From: Lactobacillus sp. CBA3606
GTDB lineage: Bacteria; Bacillota; Bacilli; Lactobacillales; Lactobacillaceae
Direction: 5' to 3'
Length of the DNA: 64,000 bases
NCBI RefSeq assembly: GCF_002970935.1
Contig: NZ_CP027194.1
Coordinates: forward strand, 992,001-1,056,000
Below the pieces are notes generated by a model that saw only the letters and a list, made by a program, of their open reading frames with translations, searched no databases and had not been told where the DNA came from. The position numbers and the translations under genes were made by a program. Below are positions 53,336-62,885 of this stretch, piece by piece. The first letter of the stretch is position 1, and every line of letters starts with the position of its first letter.

Positions 53336-53809
53336 GTGAGCGAAACAACCATTAATATCATTTATCTTTCCATTGAAGGTAATACCCGTTCATTTGTAAC
53401 GCGGATGCAGGACTATGCTAAGACCCAACATGCCGCGGATGAAAGTAATCCGGTAATTACACTAAAAGAGATTACAGAACAATCTGACTTTGCAATTGAA
53501 ACAAAACCTTACTTCGCCTTTGTTCCAACCTACTTAGATGGCGGTAACGGTATTGATAACGGGGTCAAAGAGTTAATGACCAATGTTTTAGGTGAATACC
53601 TCAACTACGATCAAAATGCTAACCAATGCCTCGGCGTGGTCGGTAGTGGTAACCGTAACTTTAATGATCAATATTGCCTAACCGCACGCCGTTACGCCGA
53701 ACAATTAGACACCGACTTCATTGCCGATTATGAATTACGCGGCACCTCAGTGGATACTGAACGTATTTATAACGTTATGAAAGAACGGCTACAAGCTTTA
53801 ACGGAATAA
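53336..53809 (+). CDS. nrdI: NrdI-type flavodoxin
   Basis: A 157-aa flavodoxin-like protein that oxidises the manganese cofactor of class Ib ribonucleotide reductase. Marks are YLSIEGNTRSFV (FMN phosphate loop) and VGSGNRNFNDQYCLTARR. GTG at 53336 has GAGGA 7 bases before; an ATG at 53330 is too close to it. nrdE/F are not in this window, so the gene stands apart from its partners. Confidence 0.9.
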   Translation: MSETTINIIYLSIEGNTRSFVTRMQDYAKTQHAADESNPVITLKEITEQSDFAIETKPYFAFVPTYLDGGNGIDNGVKELMTNVLGEYLNYDQNANQCLGVVGSGNRNFNDQYCLTARRYAEQLDTDFIADYELRGTSVDTERIYNVMKERLQALTE

Positions 53810-53823
53810 GTCCGACAAATTAT

Positions 53824-53866
53824 AAACGGTCCGCTAGCAAACTAAAAATTTGCTAGCGGACCGTTT
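53824..53866. terminator. Strong bidirectional terminator
   Basis: Perfect 18-bp stem (53824-53841 with 53849-53866), between convergent nrdI and MFS genes. Confidence 0.8.
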
Positions 53867-53909
53867 GCTTTTAAGCGATTAATGACTCGATCCTCACTTG
53901 AAAAATGAG

Positions 53910-55079
53910 TTAGCCATTCAACAAATGAGCTTGCCGCGCCTTAACTAACACAATACCTAAAGTCATCAGCATGGCTGCGGTCACCGTGATAAACAACACG
54001 GCGTACGAGAACTGGGCCACCATCATCCCACCAAATAAGGGGCCCACTGCCCGCCCCAACGACAAAGCCATATTGAAACGACCTTGATATTTGCCACGTT
54101 GATTAGCTGCGGCCATATCATCAATCCACGCAGGCACGATTGGCAGACCAATCACTTCCCCCACCGTTAGCACCACCATAATAATAATAAAATCAACATA
54201 TTGCCGGGCGAAGACTAGACCTAAGAAAGATAACGCAAACAGCGTGATGCCAAAACCGATTTGCGTGCCAATCTTAAAACGCTCGTTAAACAGCGTCACC
54301 ACTGGCTGACTCGCAATAATCAGCACCCCATTAATGGTCCAGACTTCACTGTATTGCCGGAATGGAATCCCTAAGTTCGTCATGTGAACCGATAAGAGAC
54401 TCTCCCAAAGCGCATAACTCAGATAGATGGTAAAAATCATCAAGCAAATCAGCCAAATTAAGTGACGCTTGCGACTAGGGGTCTGATCAGTCGCTACTTT
54501 AGTCACAGTTTGTGGTTGCTTCATCGCAACGGGAGCAACATTAAAGGTCGTCAACACAATCGCGAACAACCCGAGATAGCATAAAGTTGCCACCATGAAA
54601 ACCACGTTAATCCCCAGATCCAACAAATAGCCCACAAGCAACGTCCCGATGACAACGCCCACATTTAAAGCCATATATAATAAGTTAAAGACCACGCGAT
54701 TCGACTTAGTCGTAACCGTAGCCGCGTAAGCATTGACGACCGTCATACTAATACCGTCACCAAAACCAACTAAAATCAAGCCACCAGCATAGGGCCACAG
54801 GCTGTGCCAAAAGACCAATATTATTAACGCTGCAGTCGAAATGGTCACGCCTAAAATAGCCGTCCAATACGGGCGCCAACGGTCAAATAACCGGCCGCCA
54901 ACGAAGTTCCCTAAAATCATCGCCAACGACATGCAAAACAGAATAATGCCTGAAAATGTTAACGTTTGATGCAAATAATTGTGCATGTAAACCGTGGTCA
55001 ACGGCCACATAAAAGCTGCTCCCGCATTATTAAGCAAATTGGCAATAAACAGCCACCGTAACCGAACTTCTTTTTGCAT
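53910..55079 (-). CDS. MFS transporter, 12-span
   Basis: A 389-aa major facilitator protein with about 12 spans; motif A-like GNFVGGRLFDRWRPYW after span 2, and a central loop at about 190-210. It resembles MDR-type efflux proteins. The ATG at 55079 follows AGGTGA. It starts 19 bases after fumC and may be co-transcribed, raising the option of an organic acid substrate, but that is speculation. Confidence 0.85.
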   Translation of the reverse strand: MQKEVRLRWLFIANLLNNAGAAFMWPLTTVYMHNYLHQTLTFSGIILFCMSLAMILGNFVGGRLFDRWRPYWTAILGVTISTAALIILVFWHSLWPYAGGLILVGFGDGISMTVVNAYAATVTTKSNRVVFNLLYMALNVGVVIGTLLVGYLLDLGINVVFMVATLCYLGLFAIVLTTFNVAPVAMKQPQTVTKVATDQTPSRKRHLIWLICLMIFTIYLSYALWESLLSVHMTNLGIPFRQYSEVWTINGVLIIASQPVVTLFNERFKIGTQIGFGITLFALSFLGLVFARQYVDFIIIMVVLTVGEVIGLPIVPAWIDDMAAANQRGKYQGRFNMALSLGRAVGPLFGGMMVAQFSYAVLFITVTAAMLMTLGIVLVKARQAHLLNG

Positions 55080-55098
55080 TACTTTCACCTAAGTTTTT

Positions 55099-56487
55099 CT
55101 ATTTTGAACGATCAATATTCGTCATTTTTAAGGGGTCAACCCATTGGTCAAAGTCGGGGCCAGTGACATAGCCACTCTTCAAGGCTGCTTCTCGCAACGT
55201 TGACCCAGATTGTTCAGCTAGTTGGGCGATTTCAGCCGCATGATGATACCCAATTTTAGGCGACAACGCTGTGACCGTCATTAATGACTCATCAACTAAC
55301 GCTCGCATCCGTTCAGCATTCACCGTCAAGCCTGCGACTAATTTCGTGGTTAAACCATCAATCGTGCCACTCAATAAATCAGCCGATTCCAAAAAGGCTG
55401 CAATAATCACTGGTTTGTAAACATTCATTTCAAAATTCCCTTGACTAGCCGCAAAAGTGATAGTGGTATCATTGCCCATCACGCGGGCCGCCGCCATCGT
55501 CAACGCTTCAATCTGCGTGGGATTGACTTTCCCTGGCATAATTGACGAGCCGGGTTCATTGGCCGGAATGGTTAATTCGCCATAACCGGCCCGTGGCCCA
55601 CTAGCTAAGAACCGCAAGTCGTTACCAATTTTAACTAAATCCGCTGCCAAGGTCCGTAATGCGCCGTGAACCACGGTTAATTCCGAATGTGCCGCTAACC
55701 CCGCAAAATTATTATCCGCAGGTCGAAAAGCAATCTGATAAGTCACGGCCAGGTTAGCTGTCATTTTGGCCGCAAAGGCTGGTGGCGTATTTAAGCCCGT
55801 CCCAACGGCGGTGCCACCGATTGGCAACGCTAACAATGCCGTTTTTAACTGATTCACATAACCTAAGTCATGGTTTAACATACTAACCCAACCACTGACT
55901 TCTTGACCAAAAGTTAAGGGCGTCGCATCTTGTAAATGGGTCCGACCAATCTTAACTGTGTGCCAATACTGTTGCTGCTTCGCTGTTAACGCCGTGATTA
56001 GCGCTTGTAATTGCGTGACAACTGGTGCTAATGCCAAAGTTGCCGCAATATTCATTGCGGTTGGAAAGGTGTCATTCGAACTTTGTGATTGATTAATATC
56101 ATCATTGGGCATCAACGGTGTGGCCGGATCAAGTTGCGCCGCGACATGGGCTAATACCTCATTCACATTCATATTCGTTTGCGTCCCCGACCCGGTCTGA
56201 TAAACATGCAACGGAAAATCCGCCATTAAAGCGGCATCGTCTAGGGCTAAAAGCTGTTTGGCCGCTTGTTCAATCACAGTTGCTTTGGCAGCAGTCAACG
56301 TTCCCACTTGTTGATTCACCCGTGCCGCCGCTCGCTTGATTTGTAATAAGGCCCGAATGACTTGCACCGGCATAACCGCTCCATGCGGAAAATTATGGCG
56401 ACTACGTTCCGTTTGTGGCCCCCATAAAGCGGTGGCGGGAATCTTAACCGGCCCCAACGTATCGGTTTCTTCACGATATTCTTCCAT
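55099..56487 (-). CDS. fumC: Class II fumarate hydratase
   Basis: A 462-aa homotetrameric enzyme interconverting fumarate and malate. Marks are GSGTQTNMNVNEVLA, SSNDTFPTAMNI, GRTHLQDATPLTFGQE and the family signature SSIMPGKVNPTQ. In lactobacilli it serves the partial reductive citrate branch toward succinate or malate use. GGAGG precedes the ATG. Probably in one operon with the MFS gene. Confidence 0.95.
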   Translation of the reverse strand: MEEYREETDTLGPVKIPATALWGPQTERSRHNFPHGAVMPVQVIRALLQIKRAAARVNQQVGTLTAAKATVIEQAAKQLLALDDAALMADFPLHVYQTGSGTQTNMNVNEVLAHVAAQLDPATPLMPNDDINQSQSSNDTFPTAMNIAATLALAPVVTQLQALITALTAKQQQYWHTVKIGRTHLQDATPLTFGQEVSGWVSMLNHDLGYVNQLKTALLALPIGGTAVGTGLNTPPAFAAKMTANLAVTYQIAFRPADNNFAGLAAHSELTVVHGALRTLAADLVKIGNDLRFLASGPRAGYGELTIPANEPGSSIMPGKVNPTQIEALTMAAARVMGNDTTITFAASQGNFEMNVYKPVIIAAFLESADLLSGTIDGLTTKLVAGLTVNAERMRALVDESLMTVTALSPKIGYHHAAEIAQLAEQSGSTLREAALKSGYVTGPDFDQWVDPLKMTNIDRSK

Positions 56488-56581
56488 TTAAAAAATCCTC
56501 CTCAGTCAAATAATTATCCCTAAGTATACGCCCTCCTCGAGACGAGACCTAAGGATTTTCTCATCAAATTAACCAGCCCAC

Positions 56582-57121
56582 TCACAGTCCTGGTTCAATT
56601 AACGCCCATAACGCCTCAAAGCGGTCTTTATAATCAGGCCAATTCCAAGTTTCTTTAAACGTCGGTAGCATGAATACGGCCAAAGTAGCCAGAATCGTCT
56701 CGGCTTTAGCAGTTTCCGCCATTTCATAACCCATGATTTGATTGATTTCAAGATACGCCGGTTGGAGGACTTCCCGCAAGACAGCCGGTCGATCATCAAT
56801 ATACCGTGTATTCAGCGCGAACATCCTTGGATTCGTATTGTAGGTCGTTTTCTTCGCATTGACCAGTTGCCATAGCCAAGCTTTCAACGCCACTTTTGCC
56901 GGAGTCGCCGTTGCTGGTGGCGTGATTTTAGCAATGATTTCTCGACTAAACCATTGCTTCAAAACGGCGGTCCATAAATCGTCTTTATTTTTAAAATGCT
57001 TATACAATGCGGCATGTGTAATATTTAAATCATGACTTATTTTGGCTAATGTCACATCGTCATCGGTTGCTAATAGTTGCTCCGCCGTTTGAATGATTAA
57101 CTCATTTGTCACTTTTTTCAT
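56582..57121 (-). CDS. TetR-family regulator
   Basis: A 179-aa repressor with N-terminal TetR HTH (VTLAKISHDLNITHAALYKHFKNKDDLW) and a helical ligand domain with YbiH-type WHG-like features. GAGGAG stands before the ATG at 57121. It is divergent from the SDR gene and probably controls it. Ligand unknown. Confidence 0.92.
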   Translation of the reverse strand: MKKVTNELIIQTAEQLLATDDDVTLAKISHDLNITHAALYKHFKNKDDLWTAVLKQWFSREIIAKITPPATATPAKVALKAWLWQLVNAKKTTYNTNPRMFALNTRYIDDRPAVLREVLQPAYLEINQIMGYEMAETAKAETILATLAVFMLPTFKETWNWPDYKDRFEALWALIEPGL

Positions 57122-57191
57122 CGTTATCAACTCCTCAAGGCTTTATTTTAGCACAGCCTATCCTAATGATGATGACTCTAAGTAACTTTTT

Positions 57192-57220
57192 TTGATTTTT
57201 GTAACCAATGACGCTATAAT
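57192..57220 (+). promoter_or_regulatory. Promoter of the SDR gene with nearby dyad
   Basis: -35 TTGATT (57192-57197), 17-base spacer, -10 TATAAT (57215-57220). CAATGACG (57206-57213) and CGTCATTG (57241-57248) form an inverted repeat across the start region, a candidate TetR operator though with a wide centre. Confidence 0.6.
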
Positions 57221-57261
57221 ACCTAACATTATCTAAATAACGTCATTGACAGGAGCAACTG

Positions 57262-58047
57262 ATGAAATTAAAAAATGAAACAATCCTAGTAACTGGTGGT
57301 ACCTCGGGTATCGGCTTAGCCTTTGCCCTTCGCTTCATGACCATGGGCAATACCGTCATTATTGTCGGGCGCTCACAAGCTAAGTTGGACACCCTACTGG
57401 CTAAATATCCCAAACTCCATGGCATTGCCGCTGATGTTAGTCAGCCGACAGAAGTTCAAGCCTTAACCGCCACTTTAACTCATGATTTTCCAAAATTAAC
57501 GCTTATTTTTAATTCGGCCGGTGTGATGCGGCAATACGATCTATTCGATTCACAGGTGGCACTGACCGATTTAATGGCTGAAGGCCAAACTAATTTATAT
57601 GGCACGGTTTATGTCACTAAATCCTTATTACCCCTTTTGCAAAAACAACCAGAAGCCATGATTGTCACGGTTAGTTCGCTCCTCTCATTGATGACCGTTG
57701 CGGATTCACCGCTCTACTCCGCCTCAAAAGCGGGCATCCATATGTATACCGATGCCTTACGTGAACAAATTCGCGCTCATGGCGCTAATATCCATGTGTT
57801 GGAATTACTCCCGCCATTAGTTACCGAAACTAACTTAACGTCACAGTATGATCATGACCGTTTAACAACCCTCGTGAGTTCACCACTATCAAAATTAGTT
57901 GATGCCGGCATTAAGGGGATGACGAAAGATCGGTTACAAGTCGATGTTGGCTTCACGCGAGTCTTACGTCAACTATTGAAGCTAATGCCCAATACCATCA
58001 CTCATATTTGGGGTAAGCGAGCGTTAAACACTTTTTTGAAAAAGTGA
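57262..58047 (+). CDS. Short-chain dehydrogenase, DltE-like
   Basis: A 261-aa SDR oxidoreductase: cofactor motif TGGTSGIG (11-18), NSAG, catalytic Ser in TVSSLLS and YSASK. The C-terminal 60 residues are basic. It resembles DltE/YqjQ-type SDRs with unknown substrate. GGAG lies before the ATG. Divergent from a TetR gene that likely represses it. Confidence 0.88.
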   Translation: MKLKNETILVTGGTSGIGLAFALRFMTMGNTVIIVGRSQAKLDTLLAKYPKLHGIAADVSQPTEVQALTATLTHDFPKLTLIFNSAGVMRQYDLFDSQVALTDLMAEGQTNLYGTVYVTKSLLPLLQKQPEAMIVTVSSLLSLMTVADSPLYSASKAGIHMYTDALREQIRAHGANIHVLELLPPLVTETNLTSQYDHDRLTTLVSSPLSKLVDAGIKGMTKDRLQVDVGFTRVLRQLLKLMPNTITHIWGKRALNTFLKK

Positions 58048-58210
58048 CCCCTAACCCAACCATCATCTGCGCTGATATTATTGATTTTATTTTAAAAAAA
58101 CGAGAAATCAACACTTTTTCGACCTGAAAGTCGACGGCTTCGGTCGATGATTGTTATAATGTTATTAAACGTAGTTTTGGCGTTAATCTATGAACTGGCG
58201 GGGTAACGAG

Positions 58211-58564
58211 ATGTCGAGTAATAATTTTGGTTTAGCGACTGGCTTTTTGGTCATTTTGCTCATTTGGGTTTACCAGCGGATTCGGATGCCCAAAATGCAT
58301 TCGTTAGCTGGCTACATGTCACGACGCGCTATTAAGAATGAGCAAACTTGGAAATTTGCTCAACATTTCTATGCCATGTTGGGCATTGAAATTTTCGGCC
58401 TACTTTTCATTGGTGCCGTTTTAGGTGGGCTTTTTAATATCGCGGGCTTACAAAGTGTAAACTTACAAGCGATCGCTTTAGGGGCTGGTCTAATTTTGCA
58501 AAATATTGCCACGGAACGTGAATTACGGCATGAATTTCCAGATGATCCACAACCCAAGGCATAA
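58211..58564 (+). CDS. SdpI-like small membrane protein
   Basis: A 117-aa protein with three hydrophobic segments (about 6-22, 55-75, 85-100). The stretch MPKMHSLAGYMSRRAIKNEQTW followed by KFAQHF resembles the SdpI family signature (GYRT..SMKNEETW..AN). In Bacillus, SdpI gives immunity to the SdpC toxin and acts in signalling. No sdpC-like gene is near, so here it may be an orphan immunity protein. The ATG at 58211 has a G-rich site 8 bases upstream. Confidence 0.65.
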   Translation: MSSNNFGLATGFLVILLIWVYQRIRMPKMHSLAGYMSRRAIKNEQTWKFAQHFYAMLGIEIFGLLFIGAVLGGLFNIAGLQSVNLQAIALGAGLILQNIATERELRHEFPDDPQPKA

Positions 58565-58691
58565 CCAGTGCTTTATAATTGACCGTGACTATTAATTGCT
58601 TAATATTAGTAATGGTAACTTTTACAGTTTTAAAAACTTAATTCCAATTAAATGTACTTTAATTAATATTTCTAGTAAAGAAGTGAAATTG

Positions 58692-60173
58692 ATGACTGAA
58701 GAAAAAATCGCCCTGTTCACCATTTTTGGTGGTACCGGTGACTTAGCCCAACGTAAACTCTACCCTTCATTGTTTAAACTCTATCAAAAAGGGTATTTAC
58801 AGGAACACTTTGCCGTAATCGGGACTGCCCGACGGCCATGGACGGATGATCATTATCATCAAATTATTGCGGATTCGTTGGCCAGCTTACATGCTGATCC
58901 AGCCACGGTCACTAAATTTGCGAGCCATTTTTATTACCAATCTCATGATGTTACGGATGCGCAACATTATGTCACCTTAAAGCAATTGTCTGAAAAATTA
59001 GATCAACAATATGGCTTACAAGGTAATCGGATTTTCTACTTAGCGATGGCGCCTAACTTCTTTGGCACGATTGCGCAACATTTGAAGTCTGAAAACATCT
59101 TGACGCCAAATGGCTTCAACCGGGTTATTATCGAAAAACCATTCGGTCATGACTACGCTAGTGCCAAGGAATTAAACGATCAATTGACGGCAACATTCAA
59201 TGAAAACCAAATTTATCGGATTGACCATTACTTAGGTAAAGAAATGATTCAAAACATTTCGGCCATTCGGTTTGGCAATAACATTTGGGAATCACTTTGG
59301 AATAACCGGTACATCTCTAACGTTCAAATCACGTTAAGTGAAAAATTAGGCGTTGAAGAACGGGCCGTTTATTATGATAACAGCGGAGCTTTACGTGATA
59401 TGGTTCAAAATCACATTCTGCAGATTTTAAGCTTACTCACGATGGATCAACCCGTTGAATTCACCGAAAATGATATTGATGTCGAAAAAGTCAAAGCTTT
59501 ACGTAGCTTGCGACCATATAAGCCCGCTGAAATTGCGACTAACTTTGTTCGGGGACAATATGCCCCTACTGACGAAGCTAAAGGGTATCGGCAAGAAGAT
59601 AAGATTTCACCTGAGTCCAATACGGATACTTTTGTCGCTGGTAAAGTGATGATCGATAACTTCCGCTGGTCGGGAGTGCCATTTTATGTGCGGACTGGGA
59701 AGCGCTTAGCTGACAAGTTTACTCGGATTGATGTGGTCTTCAAACGCCCCGTTGTGAATATCTTCAATCACGACGATAATCCTGATCAAACGCCTGATAA
59801 TGGCTTAGAACCAAATGTTTTAACCATCAACGTTGAACCAACTGAAGGCTTTGAATTACGGATGAACGCTAAATGTGTTGGTCAAGGCTTTGCGACGACT
59901 CCAGTTAAGCTCGACTTCGACCACGATTCTGAAGCTACAGCTAATAGTCCTGAAGCGTATGAACGGTTATTGCATGATGCTTTAAATGGCGATGCAACTA
60001 ACTTTACCCACTGGCAAGAAGTAGCCTATTCTTGGAAATTCGTCGATGTTATTCAGAAATACTGGGATGAACATACCCCTGACTTTCCGAACTACCAACC
60101 TGGAACTATGGGACCAGCCGCTTCAGATGACTTATTAAAGCGCGACGGTAACGACTGGATTTATAAAGGTTAA
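58692..60173 (+). CDS. zwf: Glucose-6-phosphate 1-dehydrogenase
   Basis: A 493-aa enzyme oxidising glucose 6-phosphate to 6-phosphogluconolactone with NAD(P), the entry to the oxidative pentose phosphate/phosphoketolase route. Marks are FGGTGDLAQRKL (cofactor), RIDHYLGKE (substrate and catalytic His) and the EKPFGHD Lys. The ATG at 58692 gives the standard length; an upstream frame extension adds unrelated residues. The ribosome site (AAAGAAG) is weak. It supplies NADPH and links to phosphoketolase encoded at 40732. Confidence 0.95.
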   Translation: MTEEKIALFTIFGGTGDLAQRKLYPSLFKLYQKGYLQEHFAVIGTARRPWTDDHYHQIIADSLASLHADPATVTKFASHFYYQSHDVTDAQHYVTLKQLSEKLDQQYGLQGNRIFYLAMAPNFFGTIAQHLKSENILTPNGFNRVIIEKPFGHDYASAKELNDQLTATFNENQIYRIDHYLGKEMIQNISAIRFGNNIWESLWNNRYISNVQITLSEKLGVEERAVYYDNSGALRDMVQNHILQILSLLTMDQPVEFTENDIDVEKVKALRSLRPYKPAEIATNFVRGQYAPTDEAKGYRQEDKISPESNTDTFVAGKVMIDNFRWSGVPFYVRTGKRLADKFTRIDVVFKRPVVNIFNHDDNPDQTPDNGLEPNVLTINVEPTEGFELRMNAKCVGQGFATTPVKLDFDHDSEATANSPEAYERLLHDALNGDATNFTHWQEVAYSWKFVDVIQKYWDEHTPDFPNYQPGTMGPAASDDLLKRDGNDWIYKG

Positions 60174-60185
60174 TCACTAAAAATC

Positions 60186-60220
60186 AAAGTCCCACTGAGA
60201 AAAATTCTCAGCGGGACTTT
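60186..60220. terminator. Bidirectional terminator
   Basis: Stem AAAGTCCCACTGAGAA with TTCTCAGCGGGACTTT (one mismatch or G-U) and T-run, between convergent zwf and MocR genes. Confidence 0.75.
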
Positions 60221-60221
60221 T

Positions 60222-61610
60222 TTATTTGGTCGTCTTGACAGCCATCAACTGCTGGCAAACTGCAATCAACTTCGGAATTGCGACGGTCAATTCCGCTAAC
60301 GTCAACGCCGTAAAACCTAATAAATAATAGTCGTGACTAGGCATATCAACCCAATTCGAATCCAACGGATAAATCCGAATACCAGCGGTGGCTAAGGCGG
60401 TTAAGAGTTGTGCTTGGTCTAAATTTGGAATCTGAACAACTAAGTGTAGGCCAGCCCCTGTTTCAATCGGCACAATTAAGGCAGTGGCCGCTAACAATTG
60501 ACACACCCGCTGATATTTTTGGCGATTCAAGGCCCGACTACGGCTCAAATGACGATAGTAGGCCCCACTTTCAAAATAATTCACCATCGTTTGTTGTAAT
60601 AATCCCGCAACCATGGCGGAACGGTATTGATACTGGTGATGATAAGTCGCCATCAACGCCGTTGGTAAGACTACGTAACCCATACGGGAAGTCGGATCAA
60701 TCCCTTTGGCAAAGGTTCCTAAATAGGCCACTTGATCTGCTGTAGCTAATGATTGCAGGGCAGGCAAAGGTTGGGCATCATACCGATATTCATTATCATA
60801 ATCGTCCTCCACAATTAAACGCTGATGCGCGGCAGCCCATTGCAATAAAGCTAAACGTTGCGCAATCGGTAACGCATAGCCTAAGGGAAATTGGTGGGAC
60901 GGCGTTGTATAGACGACCTGTGGCTGTTGTTTTTTAATTGCGGTTAAGTCCACACCAGCAGTGGTGACCGGTAAGCGTACTGCTTGGTGACCAACCCCAG
61001 CAATCAAGGTTGCTAAACCACGATAACCGGGATTTTCAATGCCCACCGTCCCGGCTGGTAATAAACTCAACAATAAGCTAAGTCCAGTTTTAGGCCCATT
61101 AGTAATGACAATCTGATCAGCCTGACATTGAACCCCCCGCGTTTGCCGTAAAAAAACCACCAGTTGTTCGCGTAACGCTAATAACCCCTGCGCATCTGGA
61201 TACAGTTCGGTGGGCGCCTGTTCCGTTTGTTGTAGTGCCAAGCGGACGGCTCGTTTCCAGCTATTCCAACTGGGTTTTAAAACTTCAGTAACCCCATAAC
61301 GAAAATCAAATTGAATGGGTTGTGGCGCAATTTGCCGTGGCGGGGTCGGCACGACCGGCTTAACAGTCGTCGGCCAATGACGAATATCATTAAAATAATA
61401 GCCACTACCAGGTACCGTATACACATACCCCTCTGCCAGTAATTGGTCATAGGCTTGTTCGACCGTGGTCTTTGAGACACCAAGATTTTGCGCTTGTTTT
61501 CGAATCGACCATAACTTTTGATGGGCTGATTGTTGGGGCACGTAACTCGCCCGCAATTGGTGATAGAGCTGTAAATACAACGGTGTCGCTGAGTGACGAT
61601 CTAGTGGCAT
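60222..61610 (-). CDS. MocR/PdxR-type GntR regulator with aminotransferase domain
   Basis: A 462-aa chimeric regulator: GntR winged helix at 1-75 (PLYLQLYHQLRAS, LGVSKTTVEQAYDQLLAEGYVY) and a fold-I aminotransferase-like domain that binds PLP (Lys in GTFAKGIDPTSRMGY). These proteins sense PLP or amino compounds. It is divergent from the aminotransferase-dapA pair, which it probably regulates, since no pyridoxal synthase genes are adjacent. Confidence 0.9.
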   Translation of the reverse strand: MPLDRHSATPLYLQLYHQLRASYVPQQSAHQKLWSIRKQAQNLGVSKTTVEQAYDQLLAEGYVYTVPGSGYYFNDIRHWPTTVKPVVPTPPRQIAPQPIQFDFRYGVTEVLKPSWNSWKRAVRLALQQTEQAPTELYPDAQGLLALREQLVVFLRQTRGVQCQADQIVITNGPKTGLSLLLSLLPAGTVGIENPGYRGLATLIAGVGHQAVRLPVTTAGVDLTAIKKQQPQVVYTTPSHQFPLGYALPIAQRLALLQWAAAHQRLIVEDDYDNEYRYDAQPLPALQSLATADQVAYLGTFAKGIDPTSRMGYVVLPTALMATYHHQYQYRSAMVAGLLQQTMVNYFESGAYYRHLSRSRALNRQKYQRVCQLLAATALIVPIETGAGLHLVVQIPNLDQAQLLTALATAGIRIYPLDSNWVDMPSHDYYLLGFTALTLAELTVAIPKLIAVCQQLMAVKTTK

Positions 61611-61710
61611 AAGCTAACTGTCCTTTCATTTTTGTCAAAAGTGTCTATTTTAATCAATACAATTTTTCTCTATTATAAGCATTAATCCTGAGGAGAGGAA
61701 GCTGATTTAA

Positions 61711-62870
61711 TTGACTAATCACATTATAAAAACCATCCAAGTTTCTGGTATCCGCCGTTTCGACGAGGCCATCAGCGCCATTCCAAACATTATCAAATTA
61801 ACCGTTGGTGAACCAAATTTACCAACGCCTGACCACATCAAAAAAGCAGCTACCCGTGCTATCCAAGCTGACTGCAGCCATTATTCACCATTAATGGGAT
61901 TTCCAGCATTACAAGTGGCAGCTAGCCATTATTTTCACGAAAAATACGGCTTAATTTATCAACCAAATGAAATTCTAGCAACCGTCGGCGCAACTGAAGC
62001 GGTGGCAACGAGTTTACTGACCCTGCTCAATCCTGGTGATGGCGTCTTACTACCGATGCCTTGCTATACTAGCTATGAACCCCTGTTAGCAATGGCACAA
62101 GCTCACGTCGTTCCCATTGACACGACTGCCAGTAATTATAAGTTGACGCCAACTGGCTTAGCCGCCACCATTCAGGCCCATCACTCAGACCATTTGAAAG
62201 CCATTATTTTAAACTACCCGACCAATCCGACCGGGGTCACCTACACCCGCTCGGAATTAGCCGCGCTAGTCAAGGTTATTCGTCAAGCTGGCTTACTCGT
62301 CATTAGTGATGAGATTTACAGTGAAATCACCTACGACCAACCCCATGTGGCTTTGGCAACCCTATACCCAGAACGCACCATTACTATCAATGGCCTGTCC
62401 AAATCACATGCCATGACCGGGTGGCGTCTAGGCTTCATTATGGCCCCCAGCCCCTCATGACTGAAATGAAAAAGACCCATCAATACTTAGTGACTTCTGC
62501 AAGTTCCATTACGCAAATGGCAGGGATTGAGGCCCTCACTAATGGCCTAGCCGATGGCCCCAAGATGCGGGCCAGTTATCAGCACCGGCGGGATTACTTA
62601 ATGCAGCGACTAAACGAAATTGGCCTTAACTATCTCCATCCGGCTGGTGCCTTTTACCTTTTTGCGCAGATTCCCGCTGACTATAACGGAACTAGCTGGG
62701 ACTTTGCGACCCAGTTAGCTGAACAAGCACAGGTAGCTGTTATTCCGGGATCCGCTTTCGGCGCCGCTGGCGAAGGTTGGTTTCGAATCAGCTATGCGGC
62801 TAGCGAAGCGGCCTTGCGTCAAGAGATGAATCAGCTCGCAACTTGGTGTGCCCAACGTCAAAATTTATAA
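61711..62870 (+). pseudogene. patA: Fold-I aminotransferase (PatA-like) with frameshift
   Basis: Two frames give one aminotransferase of about 386 aa. The first (61711-62460) has NYPTNPTGV, SDEIYSEI and the PLP Lys in NGLSKSHAMTGWRLG. The second resumes with QPLMTEMKKTHQYLVTSAS and ends at 62870. They join as …GFIMAPQPLM… if one C is added to the five-C run at 62444-62448. TTG start, AGGAGAGG upstream. Likely role: N-acetyl-diaminopimelate aminotransferase or aromatic/branched aminotransferase next to dapA. May be a sequencing error. Confidence 0.8.
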
Positions 62871-62885
62871 ACGGAGGCTTTTACC

